From: Thiotrichaceae bacterium UBA7359
GTDB lineage: Bacteria > Pseudomonadota > Gammaproteobacteria > Eutrophobiales > Eutrophobiaceae
Length of the DNA stretch: 21,632 nucleotides
Reading direction: 5' to 3'
NCBI GenBank assembly: GCA_905182825.1
Contig: CAJJDJ010000046.1
Location: 1 to 21,632, forward strand
Below are positions 1-7,446 of the stretch, one piece after another. A program made the position numbers and the translations under genes. Below the pieces are notes generated by a model, which did no database searches, was not told where the DNA came from, and saw only the letters and a list, made by a program, of their open reading frames with translations. Numbering within the stretch: position 1 is the first letter of the stretch; every line of letters starts with the position of its first letter.

Positions 1-16
1 CTATCATGTAATACAT
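1..16 (-). CDS. yciI: YciI-family protein, N-terminal fragment (cut by window edge)
   Basis: On the minus strand an ATG at 16-14 opens a frame reading Met-Tyr-Tyr-Met-Ile before the window ends. It begins two bases after the stop of yciB, with an AGGA-type ribosome binding site at about 26-29, inside the end of yciB. YciI-family proteins commonly begin with a similar M-(Y/L)-Y-(V/M)-I strand, and yciI lies next to yciB in many gammaproteobacteria. Five codons cannot prove identity; the call rests on the position, the binding site and the start motif. Confidence 0.5.
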
Positions 17-18
17 TT

Positions 19-594
19 TTATTTTTCCTGTGATATCGAGTCTGATTCCTTTATGTAGCGATACATATATGCTCCCATTCCAATAAGGAACGTCAGATTT
101 AATAAAGTCATACCCCAAACTTTAAAATTGACCCAGAACTCAGTACTAAAATTGAAGGCAACATAGAGATTGATAAAACCAATAAATATAAAAAATATTG
201 CCCAACTCATATTGATTTTTCGCCAAACTTGATTAGGCAATACAAGTTTATTTTCTGCTAAATTGATCATTCGCTGAAAGAGTGTTTTGTCGCCGATAAA
301 GTGGCTACCAAACAATGCTATAGCAAAACACCAGTTAACAATAGTCGGTTTCCATTTGATGAAACGTTCATCGTGGAAATAGATAGTGAGGCTACCGATT
401 ATAATAACCACAACAAATGTGATTAAATGCATTTTTTCAAATTTCTTGTATAACAACCAATAAAGACAAATCTGAATAAACGATGCCACCATTATAGTGT
501 ATGTCGCTATATAAATACCTTGTTCTCTATCTTCGGGGATATAAAACGCAATAAAGAATGCAACAATAGGAAAAAAATCAAATAGGAATTTCAT
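19..594 (-). CDS. yciB: Inner-membrane septation protein A family, YciB/IspZ
   Basis: A 191-residue, strongly hydrophobic protein with about five predicted membrane segments. It shows the family's N-terminal pattern: KFLFDFFPIVAFF, then a charged loop with YIPEDREQGIY. It also has the conserved WKPTIVNW and GDKTLFQRM blocks, the latter followed by WRKINMSWAIFF. The length is close to the usual 180-200 residues. The family sits in the inner membrane and has been linked to cell-envelope integrity and septation; the molecular role is not firmly known. It is transcribed away from yciO across a 61-bp gap and is followed two bases later by the presumed yciI start, so the two probably form an operon. 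The ATG at 594-592 is the natural start because the family N-terminus begins there. Confidence 0.93.
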   Translation of the reverse strand: MKFLFDFFPIVAFFIAFYIPEDREQGIYIATYTIMVASFIQICLYWLLYKKFEKMHLITFVVVIIIGSLTIYFHDERFIKWKPTIVNWCFAIALFGSHFIGDKTLFQRMINLAENKLVLPNQVWRKINMSWAIFFIFIGFINLYVAFNFSTEFWVNFKVWGMTLLNLTFLIGMGAYMYRYIKESDSISQEK

Positions 595-655
595 GAGTAA
601 TTACATAAGTTGGGTGTTCCTACAATCATAACCTAATTTTAATCGGACTACATAT

Positions 656-1279
656 ATGGCTCAATATTTTAAAATACACAAAGAAAATCCTCAAGCGCGT
701 CTAATTTTTCAATCAGTATCTATTCTTCGTCAAGGTGGGGTTATTGCCTATCCCACCGATTCATCATACGCTTTGGGCTGTTGTATGGGGGAAAAAAAAG
801 CTTTGGATCGAATTCGAAAGTTGCGCCAAATACCAGAAAGTCAAAATATGACACTATTTTGTCGAGATCTGTCTGAAATAGCATCTTATGCTTCGGTTAA
901 TAATTCTGCCTTTCGAATGTTAAAATCATTAACACCCGGCCCTTACACTTTCATCTTGCAGGCTAAAAATGACGTACCAAAACGATTACAGCATCCAAAA
1001 CGAAAAACGATAGGTATTCGTATTCCGAATAATGCAATATCGTTGGCTTTATTGACATCCCTTGGAGAACCGATGATTAGCATTAGTCTGGTTTTGCCTA
1101 ATGAAGACTTACCAGAGACGGAAGCTGATGTCATAGATGATAAAATAGGTAAGCAATTGGATTTAATTATCGATGGCGAAGCTGGCGGCATGGACTTTAC
1201 GACAATTCTAGATTTGACTGAAGATGAGCCAGTTATATTACGTGAAGGCTTAGGACTTGCTGATTTAGCTCTAAATTAG
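656..1279 (+). CDS. yciO: YciO, Sua5/YrdC/YciO-family protein
   Basis: A 207-residue protein closely resembling E. coli YciO over its whole length, from the N-terminal QYFKIH-ENPQARLI to the end. The nucleotide- and RNA-binding pattern of the YrdC fold is clear: GGVIAYPTDSSYALGC near residues 27-43, then a basic KRKTIGIRIP segment near 114-123 and GEPMISIS. The family includes Sua5/TsaC, which makes threonylcarbamoyl-AMP for the t6A modification of ANN-decoding tRNAs. YciO proper is a paralogue whose cellular role is less certain. In E. coli a PHP-domain nuclease gene precedes yciO; here yciO is instead divergent from yciB. trpS follows 90 bp downstream behind its own likely promoter. Confidence 0.93.
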   Translation: MAQYFKIHKENPQARLIFQSVSILRQGGVIAYPTDSSYALGCCMGEKKALDRIRKLRQIPESQNMTLFCRDLSEIASYASVNNSAFRMLKSLTPGPYTFILQAKNDVPKRLQHPKRKTIGIRIPNNAISLALLTSLGEPMISISLVLPNEDLPETEADVIDDKIGKQLDLIIDGEAGGMDFTTILDLTEDEPVILREGLGLADLALN

Positions 1280-1290
1280 CGTACAAAATT

Positions 1291-1319
1291 CTGTCACGAC
1301 TTGGCAGTCTAGGTATAAT
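1291..1319 (+). promoter_or_regulatory. Likely sigma-70 promoter of trpS operon
   Basis: A perfect TATAAT at 1314-1319 lies exactly 17 bases after CTGTCA (1291-1296), which matches four of six positions of the -35 consensus. Transcription would begin near 1326, giving a leader of about 45 bases before trpS. A 7-bp inverted repeat (TGTCACG at 1292-1298, CGTGACA at 1333-1339) overlaps the -35 box and the early transcribed region. Confidence 0.6.
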
Positions 1320-1369
1320 GCATATTTTTTGCCGTGACACCTAAAAAAACGACCATGGGAGATTGTTGA

Positions 1370-2581
1370 TTGTCTACAACTGGTAAACAGCGGGTCTTGT
1401 CGGGTATGCGACCGACGGGACAACTCCATCTGGGGCATTATCATGGTGTTCTTAAAAATTGGCTGAAATTACAACAAGAATATGAATGTTTCTTTTTTGT
1501 TGCTGATTGGCATGCCCTAACGACAGAATATGAAGACCCCTCAACAATAGAAAAAAGTGTTTGGGACATGGTTATCGATTGGCTTGCTGTGGGAATTAAT
1601 CCGGGCTCAGCAAAGCTTTTCATTCAATCACGTGTGCCTGAACATGCTGAATTACACTTATTATTATCAATGAGCACGCCGCTGAGTTGGTTGGAAAGGG
1701 TGCCTAGCTATAAGGACCAACAAGAAAAGCTATCCAATAAAGATCTCACAACTTATGGTTTCTTGGGTTATCCGCTGTTACAAACGGCAGATATCATCAT
1801 GTATAAAGCGGGATATGTGCCTGTTGGTGAAGATCAGGTTTCGCATGTCGAGTTAGCGAGAGAGATAGTGCGGCGATTCAATCATTTGTATGGACGTGAG
1901 CATAACTTTGAGGAAAAAGTAGAGGCCGCTATTAAAAAAATGGGCAAAAAAAATGCCCGCCTTTATAATAATTTGCGCCGTAACTATCAAGAACAAGGTG
2001 ATTCTGAAGCACTGGAAAAGGCAAGGGCTTTACTTGAATCACAGCAAAATATTAGTATTGGCGATCGTGAGCGTCTATCGGGCTATCTTGATGGGATTGG
2101 CAAGGCAATATTCCCAGAACCACAGGCCCTTTTGACACCCGCCTCAAAGATGATGGGTTTAGATGGACAAAAGATGTCTAAGTCTTACGGTAACACGATC
2201 TCACTACGAGAAAATCCAAGTGTCGTGGAAGAAAAGTTGCGAACTATGCCTACTGATCCGGCCAGAGTCAGGCTGAAAGATCCGGGTAATCCTAATAAAT
2301 GTCCGGTATGGAATTTACATCAGGTATATTCTGATGATGATCTGAAAAACTGGGTCATTGATGGATGCACAAATGCAAAAATTGGCTGCCTTGACTGTAA
2401 GAAACCGCTTATCGAGGCTATATTAATAGAACAACAACCTATTCGAGAACGTGCTGATGAATATATGAATGACCCTGAAACAGTTCGGGGTATTATTGCA
2501 GAAGGTTGTGAAGCTGCTCGTGATGTTGCTCGAGAAACCCTAGAAGAAGTCCGCGATTCAATGGGGCTTATTTATCGATAA
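1370..2581 (+). CDS. trpS: Tryptophanyl-tRNA synthetase
   Basis: A 403-residue class I aminoacyl-tRNA synthetase that charges tRNA-Trp in the cytoplasm. The HIGH-type signature is HLGH at residues 20-23 and KMSKS is at 268-272; PVGEDQ near 151-156 is also typical. It is longer than E. coli TrpS (334) because of an inserted segment at about 178-250, including KKNARLYNN and GDRERLSGYL. This is familiar from the roughly 400-residue form in beta- and other gammaproteobacteria. The C-terminal region carries C311, C333, C340 and C343, a pattern resembling the [4Fe-4S] site of Thermotoga TrpRS. The start is TTG: the codon directly before it in frame is TGA, and GGGAGA (1357-1362) is a good ribosome binding site seven bases upstream. 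scpA follows after 20 bases. Confidence 0.96.
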   Translation: MSTTGKQRVLSGMRPTGQLHLGHYHGVLKNWLKLQQEYECFFFVADWHALTTEYEDPSTIEKSVWDMVIDWLAVGINPGSAKLFIQSRVPEHAELHLLLSMSTPLSWLERVPSYKDQQEKLSNKDLTTYGFLGYPLLQTADIIMYKAGYVPVGEDQVSHVELAREIVRRFNHLYGREHNFEEKVEAAIKKMGKKNARLYNNLRRNYQEQGDSEALEKARALLESQQNISIGDRERLSGYLDGIGKAIFPEPQALLTPASKMMGLDGQKMSKSYGNTISLRENPSVVEEKLRTMPTDPARVRLKDPGNPNKCPVWNLHQVYSDDDLKNWVIDGCTNAKIGCLDCKKPLIEAILIEQQPIRERADEYMNDPETVRGIIAEGCEAARDVARETLEEVRDSMGLIYR

Positions 2582-2601
2582 CCTCAAAAACGTCGAAATT
2601 A

Positions 2602-3411
2602 ATGATGAACGAAGAAATTGAAAGAACTAAGACTAGTCAAGATGAAATGCCGTTTGCACTTCTTCAGGGAGCGCCAATAACGGAATTGCCAAAAGACTTA
2701 TATATACCCCCCGATGCACTAGAGGTATTTCTTGAGGCCTTTGAAGGTCCTCTCGATTTGTTGTTATATCTTATTAAAAAACAAAATATCGATATTCTTG
2801 ATATTCCATTGACGAAAATAACCGAACAGTATGCTTCGTATATCGATTTGATGGAGACGATCCATCTTGAGTTAGCGGGTGAGTATTTGTTGATGGCAGC
2901 AATGTTAGCCGAGATTAAATCAAGAATGTTATTACCACGTCATACGGAAGATGAGGAAGAGAACGATCCAAGAGCAGAGTTAATCAGGCGGTTACAAGAA
3001 TACGAACGCTATAAACAAGCAGCAGAAGAAATTGATGACCTGCCACGGTATGAACGTGACTTGTTTGCGACTCTTGCAGAATTTCCAGGACGTAAAATTA
3101 ATCATGAACCTCCAGAAGTATCTATGGATTCAATTTTGCATGCATTTGCAGAGGTAATAAAACGAGCAGAGATGTTTTCACACCATATGATTCATCGTGA
3201 GGCCCTATCTGTCCGTGAACGAATGGGAATTGTATTGGAAAAAATAAATCCAAATACTTTTACGGATTTTGAAGAATTATTTAATGTTGAAGAAGGTCGT
3301 GGTGGTGTGATTGTTTCGCTACTAGCCATACTACAACTTGTGAAGGATTCATTAATCCAGCTTGTGCAAAATGAAATTAACGGGCCAATTTATGTTAAAG
3401 CCGCATCATGA
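2602..3411 (+). CDS. scpA: Segregation and condensation protein A (kleisin)
   Basis: A 269-residue protein with the ScpA signature FEGPLDLLLYLIKKQNIDI near residues 48-66. It is followed by the KITEQY and LAGEYLLMAAMLAEIKSRMLLP helices that contact the SMC head. A charged linker and a C-terminal winged-helix region (IVSLLAILQLVKDSLIQLVQ) complete the kleisin layout. ScpA bridges the SMC ATPase heads and recruits ScpB in the condensin complex on the nucleoid. The first about 40 residues, before PDALEVFLEAFEG, are less conserved in type. Two adjacent ATG codons (2602, 2605) could start it. The stop overlaps the scpB start (ATGA), so the two are translationally coupled. Confidence 0.95.
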   Translation: MMNEEIERTKTSQDEMPFALLQGAPITELPKDLYIPPDALEVFLEAFEGPLDLLLYLIKKQNIDILDIPLTKITEQYASYIDLMETIHLELAGEYLLMAAMLAEIKSRMLLPRHTEDEEENDPRAELIRRLQEYERYKQAAEEIDDLPRYERDLFATLAEFPGRKINHEPPEVSMDSILHAFAEVIKRAEMFSHHMIHREALSVRERMGIVLEKINPNTFTDFEELFNVEEGRGGVIVSLLAILQLVKDSLIQLVQNEINGPIYVKAAS

Positions 3412-4235
3412 GTAAAGAAAAAATTAAAAACATTATCGAAGCAGGCTTAATGGTTTCAACAAAGCCACTGAGTATTACCTCGATATTAAGTCTGTTTGAG
3501 AGCGAACAATCATTACAACCCGAACGAAATGATGTTCGTGAAGTACTAGAAATATTACAAGAAGACTACTCGGGTCGTGGCATAGAGTTAACTGAAATCG
3601 CCAGTGGATTTCGTGTTCAAGCGAGAAATGAGTATGCTTCATGGGTTAATCATCTATTTGATGAAAGACCTCCACGTTATTCGCGTGCGTTACTGGAAAC
3701 ATTGGCAATCATTGCCTATCGACAACCGATTACACGCGGAGAAATAGAAGGGATACGTGGTGTCAGTGTGAGCGGTACAATAATCAAAACATTGCTTGAG
3801 CGTGAGTGGATTAAAGGCGTTGGTCATCGAGATGTACCAGGTAAACCAGAGTTACTAGTTTCAACTAAGGCTTTTCTTGATTATTTTAATCTTAAGAAAT
3901 TATCAGATCTTCCTGCATTGGCAGAGATAAAGGACTACGATTTAATTAATCCGGATCTTTTTGAAGCTTTGGAAAGTGAAGCGAAATTAGCGACTGGAAA
4001 AATAAAAGATGATGTCGATACAGTAAACGTTGGTCCGGTTATTACTGAATCTAAAGAGATTGAAGGAACAGTAGATGAAACATACGATGAAGTAACTATC
4101 AAGGAAGGTGAAGAACTTATTCTCGGATCAATCAATACGGAATCTTCAGTGACTGAAAAAACTGACATTAGTGAAGAGAAAAATAATGAAAGAGATACAG
4201 AAGAGGGAGCAAAGGTAATCCCTTTTACAAATTGA
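3408..4235 (+). CDS. scpB: Segregation and condensation protein B
   Basis: A 275-residue protein. The first about 185 residues form the two winged-helix domains of ScpB: KNIIEAGLMVSTKPLSI at the N-terminus, LLETLAIIAYRQPITRGEIE near 94-113, the IRGVSVSGTIIKTLLERE block, and a GHRDVPGKPELLVSTKAFLDYF strand-helix. ScpB dimerises and binds ScpA within the SMC-ScpAB condensin. The remaining about 85-90 residues are a low-complexity tail rich in Glu, Asp, Thr and Val that no domain explains; longer ScpB proteins with variable acidic tails occur in gammaproteobacteria. It begins inside the scpA stop by a four-base overlap, and rluB follows 28 bases later. Confidence 0.94.
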   Translation: MSKEKIKNIIEAGLMVSTKPLSITSILSLFESEQSLQPERNDVREVLEILQEDYSGRGIELTEIASGFRVQARNEYASWVNHLFDERPPRYSRALLETLAIIAYRQPITRGEIEGIRGVSVSGTIIKTLLEREWIKGVGHRDVPGKPELLVSTKAFLDYFNLKKLSDLPALAEIKDYDLINPDLFEALESEAKLATGKIKDDVDTVNVGPVITESKEIEGTVDETYDEVTIKEGEELILGSINTESSVTEKTDISEEKNNERDTEEGAKVIPFTN

Positions 4236-4263
4236 ATAGTTATCCAATCACTGTTTATTTCAA

Positions 4264-5025
4264 ATGAGAGAACGTATTCAAAAAGTTCTTGCCAATGCAG
4301 GTCACGGCTCAAGGCGTCAAATAGAGTCACTCATTCGCGATGATAAGATCACTATTAACGGTAAATTGGCTATCCTTGGACAACAAATCGACTACAAAGA
4401 TCGTATTGTTATAAATTCTCATCAAATACGTTTGCCTCAACAACGTGAATCTAAACCAAAAGTTATTGCCTATTACAAACCCGCTGGTGAAGTCTGTACG
4501 CGAAAAGATGAAAAAGGACGTAATAATGTTTTCAAAAAACTACCAAGGCTAAGAGATAGTCGATGGATAAACATCGGCCGGTTAGACATTAATACAACAG
4601 GCTTATTGCTATTTACTACGGATGGAAATTTAGCTAATAAATTAATGCATCCTTCTAGACAGATAGAGCGTGAGTATGCAGTGCGTATTTTTGGACGTGC
4701 AGATAAACGACAATTACAGGCATTGCGTGATGGTGTTGAACTTGAGGATGGACTGGGAAAGTTCACAGATGTTGTTGATTCGGGTGGCGAAGGTGCAAAC
4801 CATTGGTATCATGTTGTTATTATGGAAGGACGTAATCGTGAAGTGCGTCGTTTATGGGAATCTCAAGGTTTTCAGGTAAATCGTTTGATACGAACTCGAT
4901 TTGGTTCTTATATTCTCCCTCGTAAAAAACGTGTTGGACAAAATTGGCGTCTCGAAGAAAGTGAAATTAAAGCGTTAATAGAAGCCGTAACCCCGAATGA
5001 AAGTATAATGAAAAGGTCAAAGTAG
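4264..5025 (+). CDS. rluB: 23S rRNA pseudouridine synthase RluB
   Basis: A 253-residue RsuA/RluB-family enzyme. An S4 RNA-binding domain occupies residues 1-60 (RIQKVLANAGHGSRRQIESLI), followed by the pseudouridine synthase domain. The catalytic aspartate is D108 in GRLDINTTGL, with LLLFTTDG next to it; MEGRNREVRRLWES is the second conserved block. RluB modifies U2605 (E. coli numbering) in helix 90-93 of 23S rRNA. The ATG at 4264 matches the family N-terminus, but no Shine-Dalgarno sequence is visible in front of it, so translation may depend on readthrough from scpB. It is the last gene of the trpS-scpA-scpB-rluB group. Confidence 0.95.
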   Translation: MRERIQKVLANAGHGSRRQIESLIRDDKITINGKLAILGQQIDYKDRIVINSHQIRLPQQRESKPKVIAYYKPAGEVCTRKDEKGRNNVFKKLPRLRDSRWINIGRLDINTTGLLLFTTDGNLANKLMHPSRQIEREYAVRIFGRADKRQLQALRDGVELEDGLGKFTDVVDSGGEGANHWYHVVIMEGRNREVRRLWESQGFQVNRLIRTRFGSYILPRKKRVGQNWRLEESEIKALIEAVTPNESIMKRSK

Positions 5026-5060
5026 TCATTACATTTCAGCAGCTCTGACTTTTCTTTGAC
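5016..5060 (+). repeat. Stem-loop spanning the rluB stop codon
   Basis: GTCAAAG at 5016-5022 pairs with CTTTGAC at 5054-5060. Inside it AGTCA at 5024-5028 pairs with TGACT at 5046-5050, leaving a 17-base loop. The stem holds 12 perfect base pairs around a small internal loop and contains the TAG stop of rluB. No T-run follows, so it is not a textbook intrinsic terminator; it may protect the 3' end or act as a weak terminator. Confidence 0.4.
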
Positions 5061-5233
5061 TATATTCTAATGTGAAGTTTTGATGATTTGAAAAGAATTC
5101 AAAGTAGTTTTCTTAGAGGTACCTAGGTTCAAAGAATTAGAATAATGTAATTTGAATAAATTTAGGGAATATATTGATTTCGTGGCGTCCACTCTGTAAC
5201 CTTTGCGGCCTCTCATTATAGGACGATTAAGTA

Positions 5234-5992
5234 ATGTCAAAGCGTCGAACTTTGGTCTCAGCTAATTGGAAGATGAACGGTTCACTCGACAGTATTCGTC
5301 AACTTGTGAGGGCAATATCTCAAGGTATGACGCAAGAGACAGAGCCAGAAGTGATTATTTGTCCGCCGTCTGTGTACATCTCAGAGTTAGCTGAGATATT
5401 AAAAAAGACCGATATTGGACTTGGAGCGCAGAATGTCTCTCATTTAGAATGTGGAGCGCATACTGGAGAAGTAGCACCGACAATGCTCAAAGATTTTGCA
5501 TGTAAATATGTGATTGTTGGACATTCTGAAAGAAGAATGTTTTATAGTGAAAATGATTCGCGAATTGCGGAAAAATTTGTAGCTGTGCAAGCAAATGGAA
5601 TGATACCCATATTATGTGTAGGTGAATTGTTGGAAGAACGCGAATCAGATTGTACAAAAGAAGTTATTTCAAGACAGTTGGATGCCGTGATTGAATTAGC
5701 TGGTATTATGGCCTTCAAAGAAGCAATAATTGCCTACGAACCAGTATGGGCAATAGGTACCGGAAAAACGGCGATACCGGAACAAGCACAAGAAATACAC
5801 GAATTTATACGGTCACGTCTGGCAAGACATGATCATGAAATTGCTGATGGCATTAGAATCCTTTATGGAGGTAGTGTTAAAGCAGATAATGCAAAACAAC
5901 TTTTTGAATTAGCAGATATTGATGGAGGTCTGATTGGCGGTGCATCGCTAGTCGCTGATGATTTCTTGACTATCTGCCACTCTGCGAGGTAA
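5234..5992 (+). CDS. tpiA: Triosephosphate isomerase
   Basis: A 252-residue TIM-barrel enzyme that interconverts dihydroxyacetone phosphate and glyceraldehyde 3-phosphate in glycolysis and gluconeogenesis. All catalytic residues are present: N11 and K13 in SANWKMNG, H97 in IVGHSERR, and E169 in AYEPVWAIGTG, which also holds the mobile phosphate-binding loop. The C-terminal ILYGGSVK and GGLIGGASL phosphate loops are intact. The length is typical. The ATG at 5234 has AGGA at 5220-5223, ten bases upstream. A 208-bp AT-rich gap separates it from rluB and should contain its promoter, though no convincing -35/-10 pair was found. secG starts eight bases after its stop. Confidence 0.97.
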   Translation: MSKRRTLVSANWKMNGSLDSIRQLVRAISQGMTQETEPEVIICPPSVYISELAEILKKTDIGLGAQNVSHLECGAHTGEVAPTMLKDFACKYVIVGHSERRMFYSENDSRIAEKFVAVQANGMIPILCVGELLEERESDCTKEVISRQLDAVIELAGIMAFKEAIIAYEPVWAIGTGKTAIPEQAQEIHEFIRSRLARHDHEIADGIRILYGGSVKADNAKQLFELADIDGGLIGGASLVADDFLTICHSAR

Positions 5993-6000
5993 GTAACAAA

Positions 6001-6381
6001 ATGGAAACAACCCATACACTATTGTTTGTATTACAAGTGCTAGTTGCTGTGGCATTAATCGTATTAATCCTGATTCAGCATGGCAAAGGTGCAGATGCAG
6101 GCGCAGCTTTTGGTAGCGGTTCATCAGCAACTGTCTTTGGTAGCTCAGGTTCATCAAGTTTTTTAACCAAGCTTACAACAGCGCTAGCTGTTATTTTTCT
6201 CGGAAATAGTTTAATGCTCGCATACCTAGCAACTCAGAGTATTCAAACTGCACCGACTAGCTTACTAGATCAGCCAGGCATTATTTTTGAACAAGAAACG
6301 GTAGAACAAGATATACCTGCCATTATTGAACAACAAAATGATCAACTGGATTCAGATTTGCCAAGACTACCCGCACAATAA
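6001..6381 (+). CDS. secG: Preprotein translocase subunit SecG
   Basis: A 126-residue protein with two membrane helices (about residues 7-25 and 55-77). They are joined by the glycine-, alanine- and serine-rich loop typical of SecG, including QHGKGADAGAAFG-type sequence. SecG is the accessory subunit of the SecYEG channel in the inner membrane and helps SecA-driven protein export. The C-terminal about 45 residues form a polar, glutamine- and aspartate-rich tail of variable type. It is almost certainly co-transcribed with tpiA (8-base gap), and tRNA-Leu starts 18 bases after its stop. tpiA-secG-tRNA-Leu is a recurrent order in gammaproteobacteria. Confidence 0.95.
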   Translation: METTHTLLFVLQVLVAVALIVLILIQHGKGADAGAAFGSGSSATVFGSSGSSSFLTKLTTALAVIFLGNSLMLAYLATQSIQTAPTSLLDQPGIIFEQETVEQDIPAIIEQQNDQLDSDLPRLPAQ

Positions 6382-6399
6382 TCGATAGTTTTATATGCA

Positions 6400-6486
6400 G
6401 CCGATGTGGTGGAATTGGTAGACACGCTACCTTGAGGGGGTAGTGGGAGTAATCCCGTGGCGGTTCGAGTCCGCCCATCGGCACCA
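6400..6486 (+). tRNA. tRNA-Leu (anticodon GAG)
   Basis: The 87-base class II tRNA has a perfect seven-pair acceptor stem (GCCGATG at 6400-6406 with CATCGGC at 6476-6482), discriminator A, and an encoded CCA at 6484-6486. The anticodon stem CTACC/GGTAG encloses the loop TTGAGGG, giving anticodon GAG, which reads CUC and CUU leucine codons. A variable arm (GGGAG..TCCCG-like) and the T-arm with GGTTCGAGTCC are present. It lies 18 bases after secG and may be processed from the tpiA-secG transcript. Confidence 0.97.
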
Positions 6487-6595
6487 ATAATCAATTCTTA
6501 AGATATCATTTCTTCTTATTTAGTATCTTCAATATCTAGATGCAGTAATCTTTAACCTTAATTTAAAAAGCGTATAAATTAACTGATTAAAAACG

Positions 6596-7357
6596 ATGAA
6601 AAGAAATATTATTGCTATTGGTGGTGGAAAGATAATGGTATCTAAAAATCGTGAGCCTCAAACTTTATTGATTGATCAAAGCATTATTAAACAGATAAAT
6701 AAAAAATCACCTAAGGTCTTATTTATTCCTACTGCCAGTGAAGACAATGTGGATTATTGCGAAGCATTCCATGATCAATATGAAAAACGTTTAGGCTGCT
6801 TTGTACAGGAGCTGTTGTTGTATCGAAACAGACCGTCCAACAAAAAGATACAAATGCTTATTTCACAAAGCGATATTATTTATGTAGGTGGTGGTAATAC
6901 ACTACGTATGATGAATTTATGGCGTAAGTTGGGCCTTGATAAATATTTAGATAAAGCTAGAAAACGTGGTGTTGTATTCTGTGGTTTGAGTGCGGGTTCG
7001 ATTTGTTGGTTTCGGCAAGGTAATAGCGATTCTCGTAAGTTTAAAGACGAGAGTAATAAGACTTTAATAAAAGTAAAAGGGTTAAATTATGCTGATGTGT
7101 TGATCTGTCCGCATTACGATGTTGAAAAACATCGTCAGCCTGCATTAAAAGCGATGATGAAAGTTACTCAAGGTGTCGCAGTTGGCATAGAAAATTGTGC
7201 CGCTTTACATGTTAAAGATGATAAATATCGTATTCTTGCATCAAAGAAAAATAAGAAAGCGTATCTGGTATATTGGAAATATGGCGAATATAAGAAGCAA
7301 GCTTTAATTCCATCTGATAATTTCCGATCTTTAATGGAATTAACAAAAGATAGATAG
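6596..7357 (+). CDS. Peptidase S51 (dipeptidase E-like) family protein
   Basis: A 253-residue cytoplasmic protein with no signal peptide. It has the class I glutamine-amidotransferase-like fold features of peptidase family S51. The probable nucleophile is S132 in the elbow GLSAGS (130-135), preceded by YVGGGNTLRMM (96-106). H173 in CPHYD matches the catalytic histidine region of PepE. Family members cleave Asp-X dipeptides (PepE) or related isoaspartyl or cyanophycin substrates. This one is longer than Salmonella PepE (229) and its N-terminal IIAIGGGKI and SEDN features look more like the PepE-like proteins of Firmicutes, so the substrate is open. No Shine-Dalgarno sequence is visible before the ATG. 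It is the first gene of the block between tRNA-Leu and nuoA. Confidence 0.85.
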   Translation: MKRNIIAIGGGKIMVSKNREPQTLLIDQSIIKQINKKSPKVLFIPTASEDNVDYCEAFHDQYEKRLGCFVQELLLYRNRPSNKKIQMLISQSDIIYVGGGNTLRMMNLWRKLGLDKYLDKARKRGVVFCGLSAGSICWFRQGNSDSRKFKDESNKTLIKVKGLNYADVLICPHYDVEKHRQPALKAMMKVTQGVAVGIENCAALHVKDDKYRILASKKNKKAYLVYWKYGEYKKQALIPSDNFRSLMELTKDR

Positions 7358-7360
7358 TAA

Positions 7361-7409
7361 AGAAGGTAGAGTCCTTTAATATTTATGGGATAGTCTTCTC
7401 TAGCTTTTT
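7361..7409 (+). terminator. Possible terminator after the S51 peptidase gene
   Basis: AGAAG at 7361-7365 can pair with CTTCT at 7395-7399, and TCC (7372-7374) with GGG (7387-7389) inside it. Five T residues follow at 7405-7409. The stem is short and interrupted, so this is a weak candidate between the peptidase and transporter genes. Confidence 0.3.
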
Positions 7410-7446
7410 ATTGGTCGTAGGTATGTACTTTAGAGTGGAGAATATT

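Noticed and set aside
1500..2600. The inserted segment of TrpS as a foreign domain
   Set aside because: The same insert, with KK-ARLY and GDRERL motifs, is familiar in the roughly 400-residue TrpS of beta- and other gammaproteobacteria.
6460..6486. tRNA-Leu 3' end as an attachment site with a second copy near nuoA
   Set aside because: No direct repeat of the tRNA 3' end was found in 14709-15089 or 10501-10910, and no integrase gene is present.
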